A stretch of 64,000 bases of DNA, from assembly GCF_021155765.1 (NCBI RefSeq), contig NC_060112.1, positions 23,710,501 to 23,774,500 of the forward strand, read 5' to 3'. The translations under genes and the position numbers were made by a program. Positions within the stretch are counted from its first letter, which is position 1, and every line of letters begins with the position of its first letter. The stretch comes from Diprion similis. Taxonomy: Eukaryota > Arthropoda > Insecta > Hymenoptera > Diprionidae. This document shows positions 42,208-55,349 of this stretch, piece by piece. A model generated the notes under the pieces. That model made no database searches. It worked only from the letters and a program-made list of their open reading frames with translations, and was not told the DNA's origin.

Positions 42208-43832
42208 TTACACTTTGACAATAGCTTTTCCAATATTTTCTCCTCGCAACACCCCGAGGAATGCATCAAGCATGTTCTCAAATCCAATTGTAATTGTTTC
42301 GCGATATTTCAGCTTATCTTGCTTTATCCATTTAAGATTCTGTTCAATACCCTCCATCCATCGATTCCTCCAACGCACCACTAAAAATCCTTCCAGTTTT
42401 AATTGGGAATTCAGTACAGCAGGCTGAATGATATTAGTTTTGGGTAACTCTTCAATATCTGCATTGTATGTGGATATACTGCCGCAAACCGCAACACGAC
42501 CACCAGTATTCATTTGATTAAGTACAATGCTCGATATATCTCCTCCGACCTGAAATAAGTGAGAGTCAAATCTGATTTTAAAATCAGTGGTATGTAATGA
42601 ATTTTAAAGCCACATACATTGTCAAAGTAGCAGTCGATTTTGTCCGGTGCAACTTGTTTCAAAACCTCGGCAACATTTTGAGTTTTGTAATTAATGGCAT
42701 GGTTAAATCCCAGTTCTTCTGTGAGCCATTTACATTTTGCATCTGATCCGGCAATTCCGATTACTTGCAATCCACGAATCTTGCCGATTTGACCAACATG
42801 GGATCCGACTGCTCCCGCTGCACCACTTACAACTAGAGTTTCACCAGCCTTTGGTTGCAAGATTTCGATGACTGGGAAATAGGCAGAGTTTCTACAATAG
42901 TGGTAAAATATTGTGATCAAATACTATATTCCTAATTCATAGAAACATTCAGGAAGAACTAATCAATCATCATTACCCTGGCATACCCAACACTCCCAGT
43001 CCCAAGGATATGGGTAATCCGTCGAAGTCAGGCAGTATGTAAAGAAACTGATCATGGTGGGTACCGAAATTCGCATTGAGCACAGTGTACGTTTGCCAAC
43101 CAACACTGGCAACAACACGTTTTCCAACCGGATAAGCCCTGTTTTTAGACGTTACAATTTCAGCAATCTGGAATCCAATAATCGTGGCACCCAGTGGAAG
43201 TCTAGGTTCATATGCTCTCACACCCGGATCAATGGATAAAAACTCTGCTCTGATAAGAAATTCTGAAAACATTCTCATACTTAATTGAGTTGTATTTGAT
43301 ATATCATTGTATCTAGTGAGTCATCAACGGCGAGATTTGCCTTATCATGGCCTTCAGAAATAAAATACCATAATAAATTTCTACACCTGTTAACATATCT
43401 ATATGTGATACAACCGTTGATAGAACTAACAGTTACAAGCAAATTTGATTACTTATACTCTAATCAGGAACTCGACACTGACAGTCTGTAGTGTTGCAAT
43501 TGTTACAAAATTCATTTGGTTTTCAGCTAAATCAACAACCAATTACAAGTCATGCCATGGTCGAAATCTTAGAGAAACATAATATCTGTGTGCACCAACA
43601 TTTCTGTCAATGCAAACACTGTTATTATACCTGGTGGATGAAAGGAGCTACTCTAAATACCAATTAGGAACCACAGAAACAACAACTTTATCTTACTTGT
43701 GGCCACTTAAAAATTTCTATATTTACCTCCAGTCTTTAGAGCAGGTAACTTCTCTTCCACCAAAGTCAAATCCGACCGCTTGGGCTCGCCTTCGAAATGT
43801 TTTGTCAACACATATTTCTTGGTAATCACCAT
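42208..43832 (-). CDS. PTGR1: PTGR1-like NADPH-dependent reductase, copy F
   Basis: Four exons on the minus strand: 43727-43832, 42977-43262, 42618-42891, 42208-42549, giving 335 residues. It starts MVITKKYVLTKHFEGEPK and has [21 protein letters not shown] and [24 protein letters not shown]. It is the most divergent copy in exon 2: the usual SVDPYMR region reads SIDPGVRAYEPRLPLG, losing the Tyr-Met pair shared by the others, and GWRTHT becomes GWQTYT. These changes lie in the N-terminal substrate-side domain and could alter specificity; the cofactor-binding exon is conserved. No breaks are seen. It is the most upstream copy of the array. Confidence 0.9.
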
Positions 43833-44677
43833 CGTCTATTGAAATCACTGTTGCAAAGTTGGGACTGATATACCTAGTATACTATTTATACCACTTAGTA
43901 GAGAATAAATACAGAGGTACATAAAGTTTCACCCAGTTTTATAGATAACTAGTATATCAACCTGTCATGAGAAGCTTATGCTTGAATTGATGATCGACAT
44001 ACGATATTAATCTGGCAGTAATCTGAGTTAGGCCCTATCTATACGCAGAATACAAGATTCCATACACTTAAATTATATGGAAACAATTGAAGGAAGATTT
44101 TGTTAGTTATTGCAAATCATTAACACGCCAGGACTTTTAATTTTCCATTTGCACACTGGAATCTAAATAATTTTTGAATGACACAAAGAAACCGTAATGT
44201 TATGTAATACTTCTTGTGTTTTCAATTTATAAGCTGGTCTGCTTAGAAATCTATGGAAAACCCCGTCAAAGTTTGGCGTTCGCTCTACCAATCACAACAA
44301 TATGTGATTATAACAGACTGAAATTAAATAATTTGCTACCCTCATAATTTGTTAGTGAAAGGAAGAATTATTTGATTTTGTTTCAAACACATTCTAGGTG
44401 GATAATCAAACGTATCTAAAGATAAAATATTACCTCATTCAATTTCATTCCATACCATTGGAATACACATAATAAATAAGAAAAAATTATATCTTAAATT
44501 GACCAGTGAATATTGCAGGAAGAAAGAAATGTCAATCAATTTTAATTGTAAGGATAGGGCGACAAAATGGATGTAATACTGGCAGTGTCTCTTTAATGGT
44601 TTTTTCTTTGTTTTTCGTTTTTTTTACATGGATATTTTGATACAAAATATGTACAGTTGTTTACAAAATGAGGAGTA
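43833..44677. other. Spacer between PTGR1 array and RICTOR
   Basis: It contains the presumed promoter of PTGR1 copy F and the RICTOR 3' UTR. No gene or repeat was recognised. Confidence 0.6.
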
Positions 44678-47600
44678 TTAATCAAGGCTGAAGGCAGTAC
44701 TGGTATTTGTGATTTTTAATAACTTGTCGGAACTCTTAGATATTCGTATCCTCTCCTCTGGTTTCAAAATCTCAGCAATGATTTTTTCATCACTACGCAA
44801 GTCTATTCGGCTAGATGTATTCTTACTTCTCCCACCTGTTAATGATGTTTGCGATTCGGCGCTCGTTTCTTCAGTCACAATCGGAAGAGTGTCCAATTGT
44901 GAATCAGGGTAATGCGACCGACCGTTGAGCCTGTTTTCCGGTGATACCAACACTGGATTCTTGTGGACATTTTCAACGGGCAATTGCGATTTTATTGAAT
45001 GGACTGGATTTTCTTCAGTGCCAATTGGAATTTTCAGTATACTCAATGGTTCAGTATAAAGCTGCAGACAAGAAAAGAAAATGTTCAAGTCTTCGAACAA
45101 GGAAACGACTTTGCAGTTTTTACTCAGTAATCTCAAACATATAACTGTATATAAAAATTGTAACTTTCATTCATCAGAATACAATCCCAACTTACAGCAT
45201 CAAAAGAGGAATCGAGAAACAATTCTTGAAGAAATTGCCGAGCTTGCAATCTGTAGGTACCACTAGCTAAACGTGCCCCAACATCTGAGAAGAGGCAGGT
45301 ACCCTGACAGAAAGACATGAGTACAATTAGGTATTATGTGAATTAAAGATCATTCAAGAAATTTCAGTAATAATTTACAAACAATTCATTTTCACGTGCT
45401 TCTACTTCAACTTTGCCTGAACTAATTAGGCCTGTATGACCTCCGTTACACAAATGTAATTCTTTTAGTGTTGTATGAGAGGTAGTATGGAATAATACAA
45501 CTATTCTGTTTTTACCTGGAATTTCTCAGGACACTGCTGCCTCAATCTGAGCAGTGCCTGCCGACTGTTCCTATACCAAACAGGATTTGCAAGACGTTCG
45601 ACGTGCCTCAAAATTTCCCTGTGCAAAAGTAGATTTCTTTGAATAATGATGGGTGTACCATGTTCTCCAAATTATTAGTTTCACTGAAGTGCAATAAATA
45701 ATTATAAAGATTCAGCATAGCCAAATATAAATGACCAATCTGAGAATCTAATTAGCCAAACTAGTGCAAACAAATTTATTTCCAATTTAGCTTACAAACC
45801 TGTTCAATTTTGTTTCACCCTCTTCATTTTCCTGGCTTTTTACAATCATTTTACTATCGCAAACTAAACATATACGACTGTGTTCTGCTTCTGTTTGATT
45901 ACCAGAGGCTGATTCATCGCTAGTTCTAGGTATGTCATCTTCTTGTTTAGAGACATCTTCGGAAAATGTTGAAGGAACTGGTTTAGGAGGGTCTGGAAAA
46001 ATGGCTGTCAATGTTCTTGGTAAACAAATCCCCATGTAACACTGATTCGTTAGTCCATTTTCAGGAGGTGGTGTTTGAGTAACTGTATGATCTGGTATCC
46101 AACTTCGAGGTGGCTCCGAATCAGCGATACTAAGTACTGATAAGCGTTCGTCCACACTGTACATCTATGGCAAAAGTGTACCAATAAAGTTGAGTATTAA
46201 TGAAAATAATTTTATATCTGTAAAGTAGTTTGAAGTAAGGAGTAATATATAAATTAAATAAACCAATAAATTGAACTGAATCCAAGTAAATCACCTCAAG
46301 GCTGCTTCGAGAGTAGCTCTGCCTATAGTGACGTTGAAAACTTCGGACACGAGCATAACCATCTGCATCATGCTGACTAAATCCTGCTGTGCTTGCAATG
46401 GGACTTGGTGTATCTCCTCGGTCCCTGAAATCAGTGTTTTGAATATGCAATTTATATATTTACAAATTATTCTTTCAATCGAATCGCACTATAAAATAAT
46501 TAAAAAGTGTAAATAACGTTATGGTAGTTTCGATGAAGATTAAGGAACCTTTTATGCAAGCTATGCAAAACTACTCACAGAAATGGGTAGCGTCGAGCCT
46601 CCAGATCTGTAGCAGCACTTTCCGAGCGATTCCTACTCCTGTGGACTACAGGCTCTGGTAATTCTGGTTTGCCATCACTTAGACTTCGGTGGTGCCGGTG
46701 TAATGGGAGAGGACTTGGCATAGGATATGGACTACGAGGAGGAACGATTGGCCATTGTTCTCCACGCTTGTGTCTAACACAAGGCCAATCATAAGTTAAT
46801 AATACATCTGCACCAGATTGTGTTGTTGCAATTAAGCTGAGCGCGTACATCGCTGTTGCACGAATCGAATAATGGGGGCAGGACTCGGCCATTGACACGA
46901 TTACACCTATAATTCCCAAATTGTTCAATAATTCGACACCCATCACAGACGTTCCTGCATGTCCCAGAGCCCATAATGCCGATTTCACCTTCATTATTCT
47001 ACTATCAACATCAGCTGAATGATCATCTCGAGTAAAAGTATCTCCTTTCCAGCTTTGTTCAGGGGTGCTTCGCAATGACTCATCGTAACTTGATTTTCGC
47101 CTAAACTCGACCAAAGACTCTGCCTTCCAAGATTTACATGGAGATGATGTTCTCCAAGGAACATCTATCTGTTCTATATCCTCCGAGTCAATGATCGTTT
47201 CCAAACGACTCGATTCCAATGTGTCATCTGTACCTGATTCAGTTGATAGTATGTGTCCGTCATCAAGGACCAAACGGTTTCCTCTGTTACTTTTTGATTT
47301 CAAATCAAGTTTCATGTTACCACATTCCATACGAAATCTCAACATTATGTGAACAAATCGATGAAGCACGTTGCGCCGCAACAGCAACTCTATTCCTGCA
47401 TCATGCTGTACCAGTTGGCCAATTAAATGGGGTGGAATAAAAACGTCATGTGTTTGAGGGAGATTTTGACTAGATCTCCTATGATAAGTACCATTTTCTC
47501 CTCTTTGGCGGCGTGTAAGAGAATCATGTATCTCCCCGTCAACTAGTCCAACATATCTTTCAGAAAACCCACCAGGAGTTATCCACTTTTCTAATTCGTC

Positions 47601-50600
47601 AGTTGGAGAAGATAGACTACCAAAGATAGAATGCAATGAGTAAAGCCTGATCTTTAACAAATATCCACGGTCTCCCAAATGGTCCATCCAATTAGCCCAA
47701 TTTGTGTTATCTTGTCGTTGCCGAAAAAGTACTTCCAAATTTTCGACTTCATCACAAGCTTCATGTAACGCCTCCAATGCAGCTAAGGCCACAGTTTTAC
47801 TTGCATCTTTCAATCTACCCCAGAGAAGTCCGATTGCCCATTGATGAGCATCTAATAGTTGAGCTCTTAATATTACACGCAAAAAGTGAGTTGCATAAAG
47901 CCTTGTACTTTCAAGCTGTGCTTCAACAATTATTTTACTAAATACCTTACGCGGTATACCTTCGTTAGAGTAATCCAGACTGGACGTTATCAATTTTACA
48001 TAACAGTCGTGATTTGTCGCAAGTGCAAGGTTTTGCAGTTTTTCAAGTAAATTAAACCGATTTAAGACGACTGTTCCTTTGGCAGAATGACTTAATTGAC
48101 CAAGGAATAGAAAATACTTTTGACAACAGGTCGTTGACATGTGTCTTGGTGAAAATAAGCAGTCGTGAGCAGATTGCATTGATGTAATAGCTGTTATTTG
48201 CTCTGCGACGTCACCAACAAGTTCAGCGAGTAACTGGTTACCCTCAGGCTCATGGAGTTCAAGTAGACAGTTGATTAAGTCGCATCCTGCCAACGTCGCT
48301 TCTCTTGCCAATACGGCATTTATTCCCAATTCTACTCGACTGTATTGATTACAGGAAGGTTTGAAGTAACGAACCAAACGCTTGACAAATAGTCTGTGAT
48401 CAGAGTCTTGCAGCTTGCGCAGGGCGTCGTCTCTAGAGCGTAATATGGAACGTACAACAGGCCAATTCCATGCCAGTGCATCCTTGAAGGTGATTACATG
48501 AGCATCTCTCAGAAGGGGTGTCGTAGGGGATTCCCTTCGCAGCCAATGTCGACTAGTAGGTCTTTGCCGCCGAGGCAAAGTAGGCCTCAACCAAGTGCCT
48601 GCTTGTAATACTCGATCGAGAAAGAGACTAGCAGGTGCCGGTCTCCGTCTCATAACTGTATGCATTCTTCCCAGAATTGCAACAGCTGCTAAAGCTTGAT
48701 GTCTACCCGCGCTAGCATGTTCCAGTAAATTTGGCAATGGCGGAGTAAGATCACAAGCTTCTGGAGGAAGTAGTGCGTGAGCTAAATGTAGTAATGCTCC
48801 TAATAGTACAGCGGCTCGTACAGATATAAAGGTATCCGAAGTCACAATAGTCTCTGCAAGAGCTTTGTGAAGGCCACACTCAAGCAGGGCGTATACCAAC
48901 AGTGCCAAGTGCAACTCGACAATATTAGGTCTATGTCTGGAAAGTGGTGGTAGTATGGATCTGCCTTCGGCCGCCACAAATCCTTCAGAAAGCTTCCAAG
49001 AATCTCGTGTGCGACTTGGGTCAACTGCGGCTAACGCGACATCTGGTTCGTCTGTCCATGCAGGAAGTGGAAGTCCGAGTAATTCGTAGAGCAGCTCAAG
49101 TACAGCACCACGCACTTCCAGTTGCTCCACATACAGAATACCAGCAATTGCTCTAAGTCCAGAACTATCATTTGGATGACAGAAGTGTATTATACCAGTA
49201 TATGACCGTAAAACACTTAACAAAGCCAGCTTGCTCGCTGCAAATCTTTGTTCTCGTTCTTCCTTTGTTCTCTCAATACCGGTTGAATGGAGTTCGCAAT
49301 AAGGTGCAGCAAGACACAGTAAAGATACTCCATTTCTCGTCTCTGGGTTTCCCAGTAATTTTAAAAGAACACCGACTACAGACTCTGTAATCGCTGGACT
49401 CTGTCCAGTCATAGCAGCTCTTGTTAGGGCTCCAACACCACCACAACTTATTAATAAATCTGAGTTTAATACACCTAGTTCGCACACAGCTGCCAGAAAG
49501 GCACGAAATATCGGATCCTTTTCTTCTACACCCCCATTTGTCAAACTTATTAAAGACCTGGCAAGTCCGGGGCTGAAGTGCTTAGGGGCTAATAGTAAGA
49601 TTCGTCTGACTAGTCTTAGCGCCTGTATCCTTTCAATTTCATTCCTTAAATTTAAATCCATACTTCGGGCAACCAAGTATGGATATTGTAGTTTATTCAG
49701 CGTAATAACATCCTGCTCTTTTTTAAGCATATATCGCACTGCACGTAAAGCTGCTGCACGGACTTGTGTGGCTTCATTGATAAGTCCAATACGAAGACTG
49801 TAAAGAAAAAAATCACGTTTTTAAGAAAATCAAACATGGTTAATAACGAACTTTGTGAGCAGTCAGAATGGCCATTCATCTTATTGAGAAGAATAAATCT
49901 ACATCGTAAGGTATATTTCACCATCAGTTCTAACATTATGATTGTGCTTCTGGATATTTAATAGGCTGAAAGATATAACAAATGTGAAATTGAGTAAAGT
50001 TTTTAAAGGATGATTGTTGACGGCTTGTACAGAACACCTTATGTTAGAAATTTAATTATAAAGTACAAATAATATAAATTAATATCTCACCAACAAAATA
50101 ATTCCTTAGTACAGTAGCCATATTCCACAAGATCATTCTCGCTGATGAATTTCACAATGGCATTTAGATAAGCTAATTTTCTTACGTTGGATATTCCTTG
50201 GCGTTGACATAGATTCGTTAATACCTCTTGTACATTTTCCTTTATATCTATAAAACAAATCATTCGTATCAAATGGCATTTGTAACCACAGAAAGACAGG
50301 TAAAGTTAGTGTTTGGAAATGCGACGAGCAAGATATTTCAACTTTTTTCCAAATATTTGCTTATGGCTGTGAGTAAAGGTATGTAAATCAAGTTTCAATG
50401 AGTACCGGCGTTGAAGGGATCATAGCATATTCACATCTCATTTTAAAAAGCAAAGAAATTCGATATTAGAATGTGATGAGAAAATGAGTCTGAGATACCC
50501 AGTGCTATGGTTTTCACGTTATAGTTTAAAAATAAATTACCAGATTAGTTTGATACTGGGGAATTGTTATTGATGGATATATTCAACTGTTATTGTTATT

Positions 50601-50857
50601 ATTGATATTTTAATTGTTGTGATTATTAAACATACTGTTGTATAACATTCGAAAGTAAGATTGACAGGTTAGGGCTAGGTTACTAACCTTTTGACAGATC
50701 CAGTTGCACGGAATTGTCTTCGGCATCAGGATGACCTACGACAACAGATGAATTAGTTTTCGACAATGAGTTCATTCAAAATATGTAAAAAAATGAGCAT
50801 ACTTTTATGAGATCTATTAGACCGTGAACTCCTTCCACGAATCATCCAACTAGCCAT
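44678..50857 (-). CDS. RICTOR: RICTOR, mTORC2 subunit
   Basis: Nine exons on the minus strand: 50803-50857, 50688-50735, 50091-50247, 46579-49797, 46295-46424, 45800-46164, 45516-45618, 45196-45303, 44678-45061. Phases close to give 1522 residues. The N-terminus (about residues 1-85) matches the RICTOR start, with EDNSVQLDLSK and QRQGISNVRKLAYLN. Exon 4 is 3.2 kb and encodes the armadillo/HEAT region with ERIQALRLVRRIL, DSWKLSEGFVAAEGRSILP and SSLDYSNEGIPRKVFSKIIVEA. It continues to the conserved KVKSALWALGHAGTS...NLGIIGVIVSMAE and the VRHKRGEQWPIVPP block. The last exons encode a short conserved tail (YMGICLPRTL, EILRHVERLANPVWYRNSRQ, LASGTYRLQARQFLQELF) and a Ser/Thr-rich end. Known role: scaffold of TOR complex 2, which phosphorylates AKT. 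The disordered region between the two conserved parts is shorter than in human RICTOR (about 1700 residues). Human RICTOR lacks this long exon organisation. Confidence 0.96.
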
Positions 50858-51789
50858 TGCTATTCACTGCCGGCCGCTATCCACAGGGACATTTAATACT
50901 TTCGTCCATTTAATAGTATCTTTAACCAAAAGATAAGTCATTCTTAAAACACCGAAGTACTATCGGGGCTTTAATTATTGATGAATTAAGTGTGACTTGA
51001 TTCAAGTGACACACGTACGGACGTTGAACTCGACATAGTGTAGTTTCGATTGTTGTAGAATCTAAAGGAAAAATTCTACATAGGTACGTATAGGTGCTTG
51101 GGTAAGATCGGAAAACAATCGAAGCTTTTCTCTACACTGCGATCTGTTATTCTAAAGAGCAACTACGAGGATATTTCGTAAAAGCTCCACATAGAGGCAG
51201 CACTATCCAGATTGGCAACATTGCACCGATTTATCCCAAATTAGGTAAATAAAAATTCCGTAAATTCTCATTAAAATCAATATTGACGTAGGACAACTGT
51301 TACTTAATTCGACCCTATATTGTCCCCCTATAAAATTAGGCAGAAATATAAATAACAGACGATTGATATCGCTTGAGACTTCTAAAGTATGTATGTACAA
51401 ATTTACGCCTGACGCGGTGAGCAAAGGCAATTCGATGTCCGTCCGATGTACGGCGAAACTCAGTTCGATAGTGTAGAAATTTCTGTGAAGCAAAATTTTG
51501 CTCAACAAGTATTTGATGTAATATGTAATGATAAAAAACAAATGTGTTACAGGTCACGCAGTCTATTCTTATATGCTATGGTATAAAATATAGAGGGTAG
51601 AGAGAAGCAAAGAGGATAGGTAGGAGGCTCAACTTGGCGCATTTCACATTAAGCCAGCTGCGGCCGAAATTTCGGCAAATAATAGTTCTAATTCTTGTCG
51701 ACGGCAGCGCTGGCGCAGATTATTCTCCGATTTGTAATTCAAAGTGGGGGATAACAATGTGTTCATAGGTATACAGACGTATGTATATA

Positions 51790-52155
51790 GGGTGACCCAG
51801 TACTTGCGGACCACCAAGCACTGACGGTTTCCTTGCAAAGAAATAAAACTAAAATTATGCTTGACAATTTTTTTTTAAAGCAAGGGTTTTTGAGTTAGAG
51901 CCGTTTGAACTCCACCAATCACGGCGTGCGGGCCTGGCGCGAGGCTAACGCACGCTGCAACGGGCCCAGCTACAATAGCCTCGCGCTTGACTCACGCGCT
52001 CGGTCCCATTTGCATCGTGATTGGTGAACTTCAAACGGCTCTAACTTAAAAACAGTTACTTTAAAAAAAAAATGGTCAAGCATAATTTTAGTTTTATTTT
52101 TTTGCAAGGGATCCGTCAGTGCCCGGTGATCCGTGGGTACTGGGTGGTCACCTTG
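51790..52155. mobile_element. Fold-back element family 1, copy 2
   Basis: It is homologous along its whole length to 37595-37979. It starts GGGTGACCCAGTACTTGCGG, has two arms of about 150 bases containing GGTTTTTGAGTT and CACCAATCACGGCG, and a GC-rich centre with CGCGAGGCTAACGC. It is flanked by TATATA on the left and TATATATA on the right. It is about 366 bp and non-coding. Confidence 0.75.
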
Positions 52156-52531
52156 TATATATATCGAGAAATAGCTTTGTGGGCGTCACGTAGCGGCGAA
52201 AAGAAGAGTTACTATTTACTTGAGTTTTGGCATTACGTGCAGCGCCGAGTTGAGCCTCTTTCTCTCTACCGTCTCTACCCTCCATGAGATAAACACAACA
52301 AAACGGATGGACTAATTCATTGGCATATTCTACCCAATAGATTTCACCATATTTCTGATCAGTGAAGAGTCATACGGAAGAAGAAAGAATAAAAAGATTG
52401 TATTAGAAGATGTCAACAGTAGTCAAGAGTTAACCTGTCTGTCAAGCAAATAGTAATCCTCCAAATTTAGTAAGTTTTCTGTAAATGATAGAAATATTAA
52501 TCTTACGACTATCCACAATTATTAGAAACGA

Positions 52532-52793
52532 TACTTGTACTTACAAGGAACATCACTTTGGTTTACCCCTCCGATTTTGTTGCAATTCATGTCTGTCGTA
52601 GAACAGTCAAAACTACACAAGTGTTTGTGTAAAGGGGTTAAACAACCACCCAAGTAAGGCATGTCACGGAGCGATTTGGCAGTTTCCCCCACAAGCAATT
52701 GACCGATTTCAATGATTGAAAAACGAAAATTTTTCTCATGTAAATCAATGTAAAGACCACTATAGATACAGAAGAAAAAAATAAAATTGAGGG
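52532..52793 (-). CDS. Possible Cys-rich exon, unidentified
   Basis: On the minus strand an open segment has an acceptor-like TCTGTATCTATAG ending at 52794 and a strong GTAAGT donor just below the low end. In between it reads LYIDLHEKN, then SLRDMPYLGGCLTPLHKH and LCSFDCSTTDMNCNK. The repeated Cys and the compositional texture look protein-coding, and the larger open frame (to 52836) begins with a hydrophobic stretch. I do not recognise the family. No adjoining exon with a compatible phase was found with confidence. It could be an orphan exon, a decayed gene or chance. Confidence 0.3.
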
Positions 52794-53090
52794 GCAAACT
52801 GCCTTTAACTAAGTCAACAGAGATATTCATTTTCATTCAAAAAATCATAACCAAAACTAATTTCTATGTCTAAATAAAATTCTTGCGGGGTTGCATAGCT
52901 AAATGTATACATTTTCAGGAAAAAAATATAGTAAAGACGCTACTTTCAGAAACTATAATTATTTTCATCAAAAAAATCAGAGAAAACAATACTCTTTGCT
53001 TTATTTTCAGTTTACTTATGAAAAATCTTTTACAAAATTAGAGTAATTTATTAATTTACGGAATTACAATAAAAACATGTTTCCAATTAT

Positions 53091-53255
53091 TCAATCAAAT
53101 GCTGACGAAACCTTGTCAGCATTTTCGATCTCAGAGAAATGCTCCTTGCCAATTTTGTGGTCTGATCCACCTTCCGAAACTTCGTCTTTAGCAGTTTTAG
53201 GTTGTTCTCTCAACCAATAACGAATATTTTCTAGCCTTCCCATCATACTGCCCAT
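53091..53255 (-). CDS. Possible 54-residue small protein or terminal exon
   Basis: A minus-strand frame begins MGSMMGRLENIRYWLREQPK and runs through an acidic, Lys-rich stretch to a TGA at 53091. An AATAAA hexamer follows 39 bases later (53047-53052 in plus coordinates). The codon texture looks like a real protein, and it is head to head with EIF2B3, 251 bases between start codons. I do not recognise it. A splice-acceptor-like GGCAG overlaps the proposed start, so this may instead be the last exon of a minus-strand gene whose other exons were not found. Confidence 0.4.
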   Translation of the reverse strand: MGSMMGRLENIRYWLREQPKTAKDEVSEGGSDHKIGKEHFSEIENADKVSSAFD

Positions 53256-53506
53256 AAAAAATGATATATTAATTTTTACATTTTAATTCTGAAGTTAGAT
53301 TCGTATAGTACATGCATGTACATACATATACATGCCATAAACAACATTTAAAAAACGTTAAAATTATTATCACCATATCAAATCGTAAGAGATAACATTT
53401 CGCTTGACTGTATCATAAATGTTTGCAGTAAAATTTTCGGTAACACTAAAATTCATCTAACCGTATACATTACAGACCCTTTGCACCTGGAATTTCCTGA
53501 CCTAAC

Positions 53507-55293
53507 ATGTGGCACCGAAAGGAATTTCAAGCCGTAGTCCTTGCTGGAAGCAAAGGATCCCGAATGACAGAACTGACAGCTGGTCGAGCCAAATGCTTGT
53601 TGCCAATTGGAAATTTTCCCATGATCTTCTATCCTCTAAAACTTTTAGAATGTACTGGGTTTATGGAAGTCATTGTTGTGGCACCAGAAGACTTAAAAAA
53701 TGAAATAGCGTCAGCCATAGAAGACATGGGTTTAAGAACTAAAATTGATTTGGTTGGAATCCCAGGTGGGGATGATTTAGGTACTGCCGACATCCTCCGA
53801 TCAATCCACGAGAAGTTCTACACAGACGTTGTTGTTGTATCCTGCGACTTGGTCACGTGTGTTGATTTAACTGCAATTTTCGATTCTTATAGAACTCATT
53901 CAGCGAGCATTACTGCTCTGCTGTTCCAAGTTCCTACTGTTCCTGACAAATTTATTAATCCTGGACCAAGGAGCAAAGTGAAACCAGAGAAAGATTTGAT
54001 CGGAATAGACAAAGAAACTGGTCGTTTAATTTTTCTTGCCTCTGCATCAGATTTTGAAGAAACGATTAATATATCAAGAAAACTCTACAAGAAACATATG
54101 GATTTCCAAATCCACTCAAAACTTTTGGATGCGCACTTATATGTCATCCGTAAATGGGTTTTGGATTATCTTGTTACTGACAAGTATGCTTTTTAGTAAG
54201 AGAGTAACGAACAATTAAAACCACAAGTATATTTTTACTGCCAAAATACTGATTAATTTAGTTTTTTTTCTACAGGAGCATCAGCTCTATTAAAGGCGAA
54301 TTATTGCCATATATTATCAAGAAACAATTAGCAGCATCAAACAACCCCAAAAAAATGGAAAAAAATACATCTATCATAGGAAAAAACACTAAGAAAGATG
54401 TATTTCAATTTGCAATGGAAAACCCTTGGGATAAACGCCACAAACCTTTATGTGTTTTGATTGCTGAAATGTCAGCATTTAATGACCACTCGACAAATTT
54501 GGAAAGTGCTTATAACGGAGATTTGATAAAGTGTTATGCCGTCATTGAAAGTAATCAATTTGGAGCTAGGGCAAATAACGTGCAGATGTATGCTCTGGCA
54601 AACAAAATAGTAGGTTGATCTGTTATTTAAATTTTCATTCTATGTTACATGATTGGAAAATTAATATAAATTGGTTATCGAGGATTTGCTCTGTTTTATT
54701 TTTGCACAATAATTTTTGATTCGACAACTCCCACTCTGAGTGACGTCTGAGGGGCTGTGTTATAAAACATAAATCTCAGAAATACAAGCTGGAATAACTT
54801 TAGCCTACTAATTAGGTTACATTGATTATATTTCCAGATTAATGAAGATTGGTTTTTTATGGATGAGGTGCCACTAATAAAACCTTCTGAAGAACCAGTG
54901 ATCAAAAGCAACCAAGTTGTAAATTGCCGGATTAATAAAAAAGTAGTTATCAATGAAAAGACATCACTAAAGGACACTTACATTGATACAAATTCAGTTA
55001 TAGAAACGAAAACAAGGGTTTTAAACTCCATCCTGATGGAAAACGTGGTGATCAAAGAAGGGTAATATAAAAAACATCTTTTTTGAATAATAAAATAAAC
55101 CCAAATACATTATTCACTGTTTTGTCTGTTTTTCAGATGCGTAATTAGCAATTGCATATTGTGCAATGACAGTGTAGTCGAAAAAGGCTGCGAGCTAAAT
55201 CATTGTATAGTAGGAGCCAATCATACGGTACCAGCTGGTAGTCGGTATTCTGATGAAGTTTTGACTGATATTGATAATCTAATGGAAATTTAA
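53507..55293 (+). CDS. EIF2B3: Translation initiation factor eIF2B subunit gamma
   Basis: Four exons: 53507-54183, 54276-54609, 54838-55061, 55137-55293. Phases close to give 463 residues. The N-terminal half is a nucleotidyltransferase-like fold: FQAVVLAGSKGSRMTELT is the pyrophosphorylase signature region, though the usual GG is replaced by SKG. Also seen are KCLLPIGNFPMIFYPL, GTADILRSI, VVSCDLVTCVDL and LLDAHLYVIRKW. The C-terminal part carries hexapeptide-repeat (left-handed beta-helix) sequence, with KTSLKDTYIDTNSVIETKTR and GCVISNCILCNDSVVEKGC, and ends NLMEI, very like human EIF2B3. Known role: with the epsilon subunit it forms the catalytic part of eIF2B, the GDP-GTP exchange factor for eIF2. 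A possible small gene lies head to head upstream. Confidence 0.95.
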
Positions 55294-55349
55294 AGATTTG
55301 AGAAAGTAACATTATTTGCAATGTATTTTAATAACATCAAATACTACAA

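Larger units (their letters stand above)
50858..53090. other. Spacer between RICTOR and EIF2B3
   Basis: It contains the RICTOR promoter side, fold-back family 1 copy 2 (51790-52155) and a possible exon at 52532-52793. Otherwise nothing was recognised. Confidence 0.55.
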
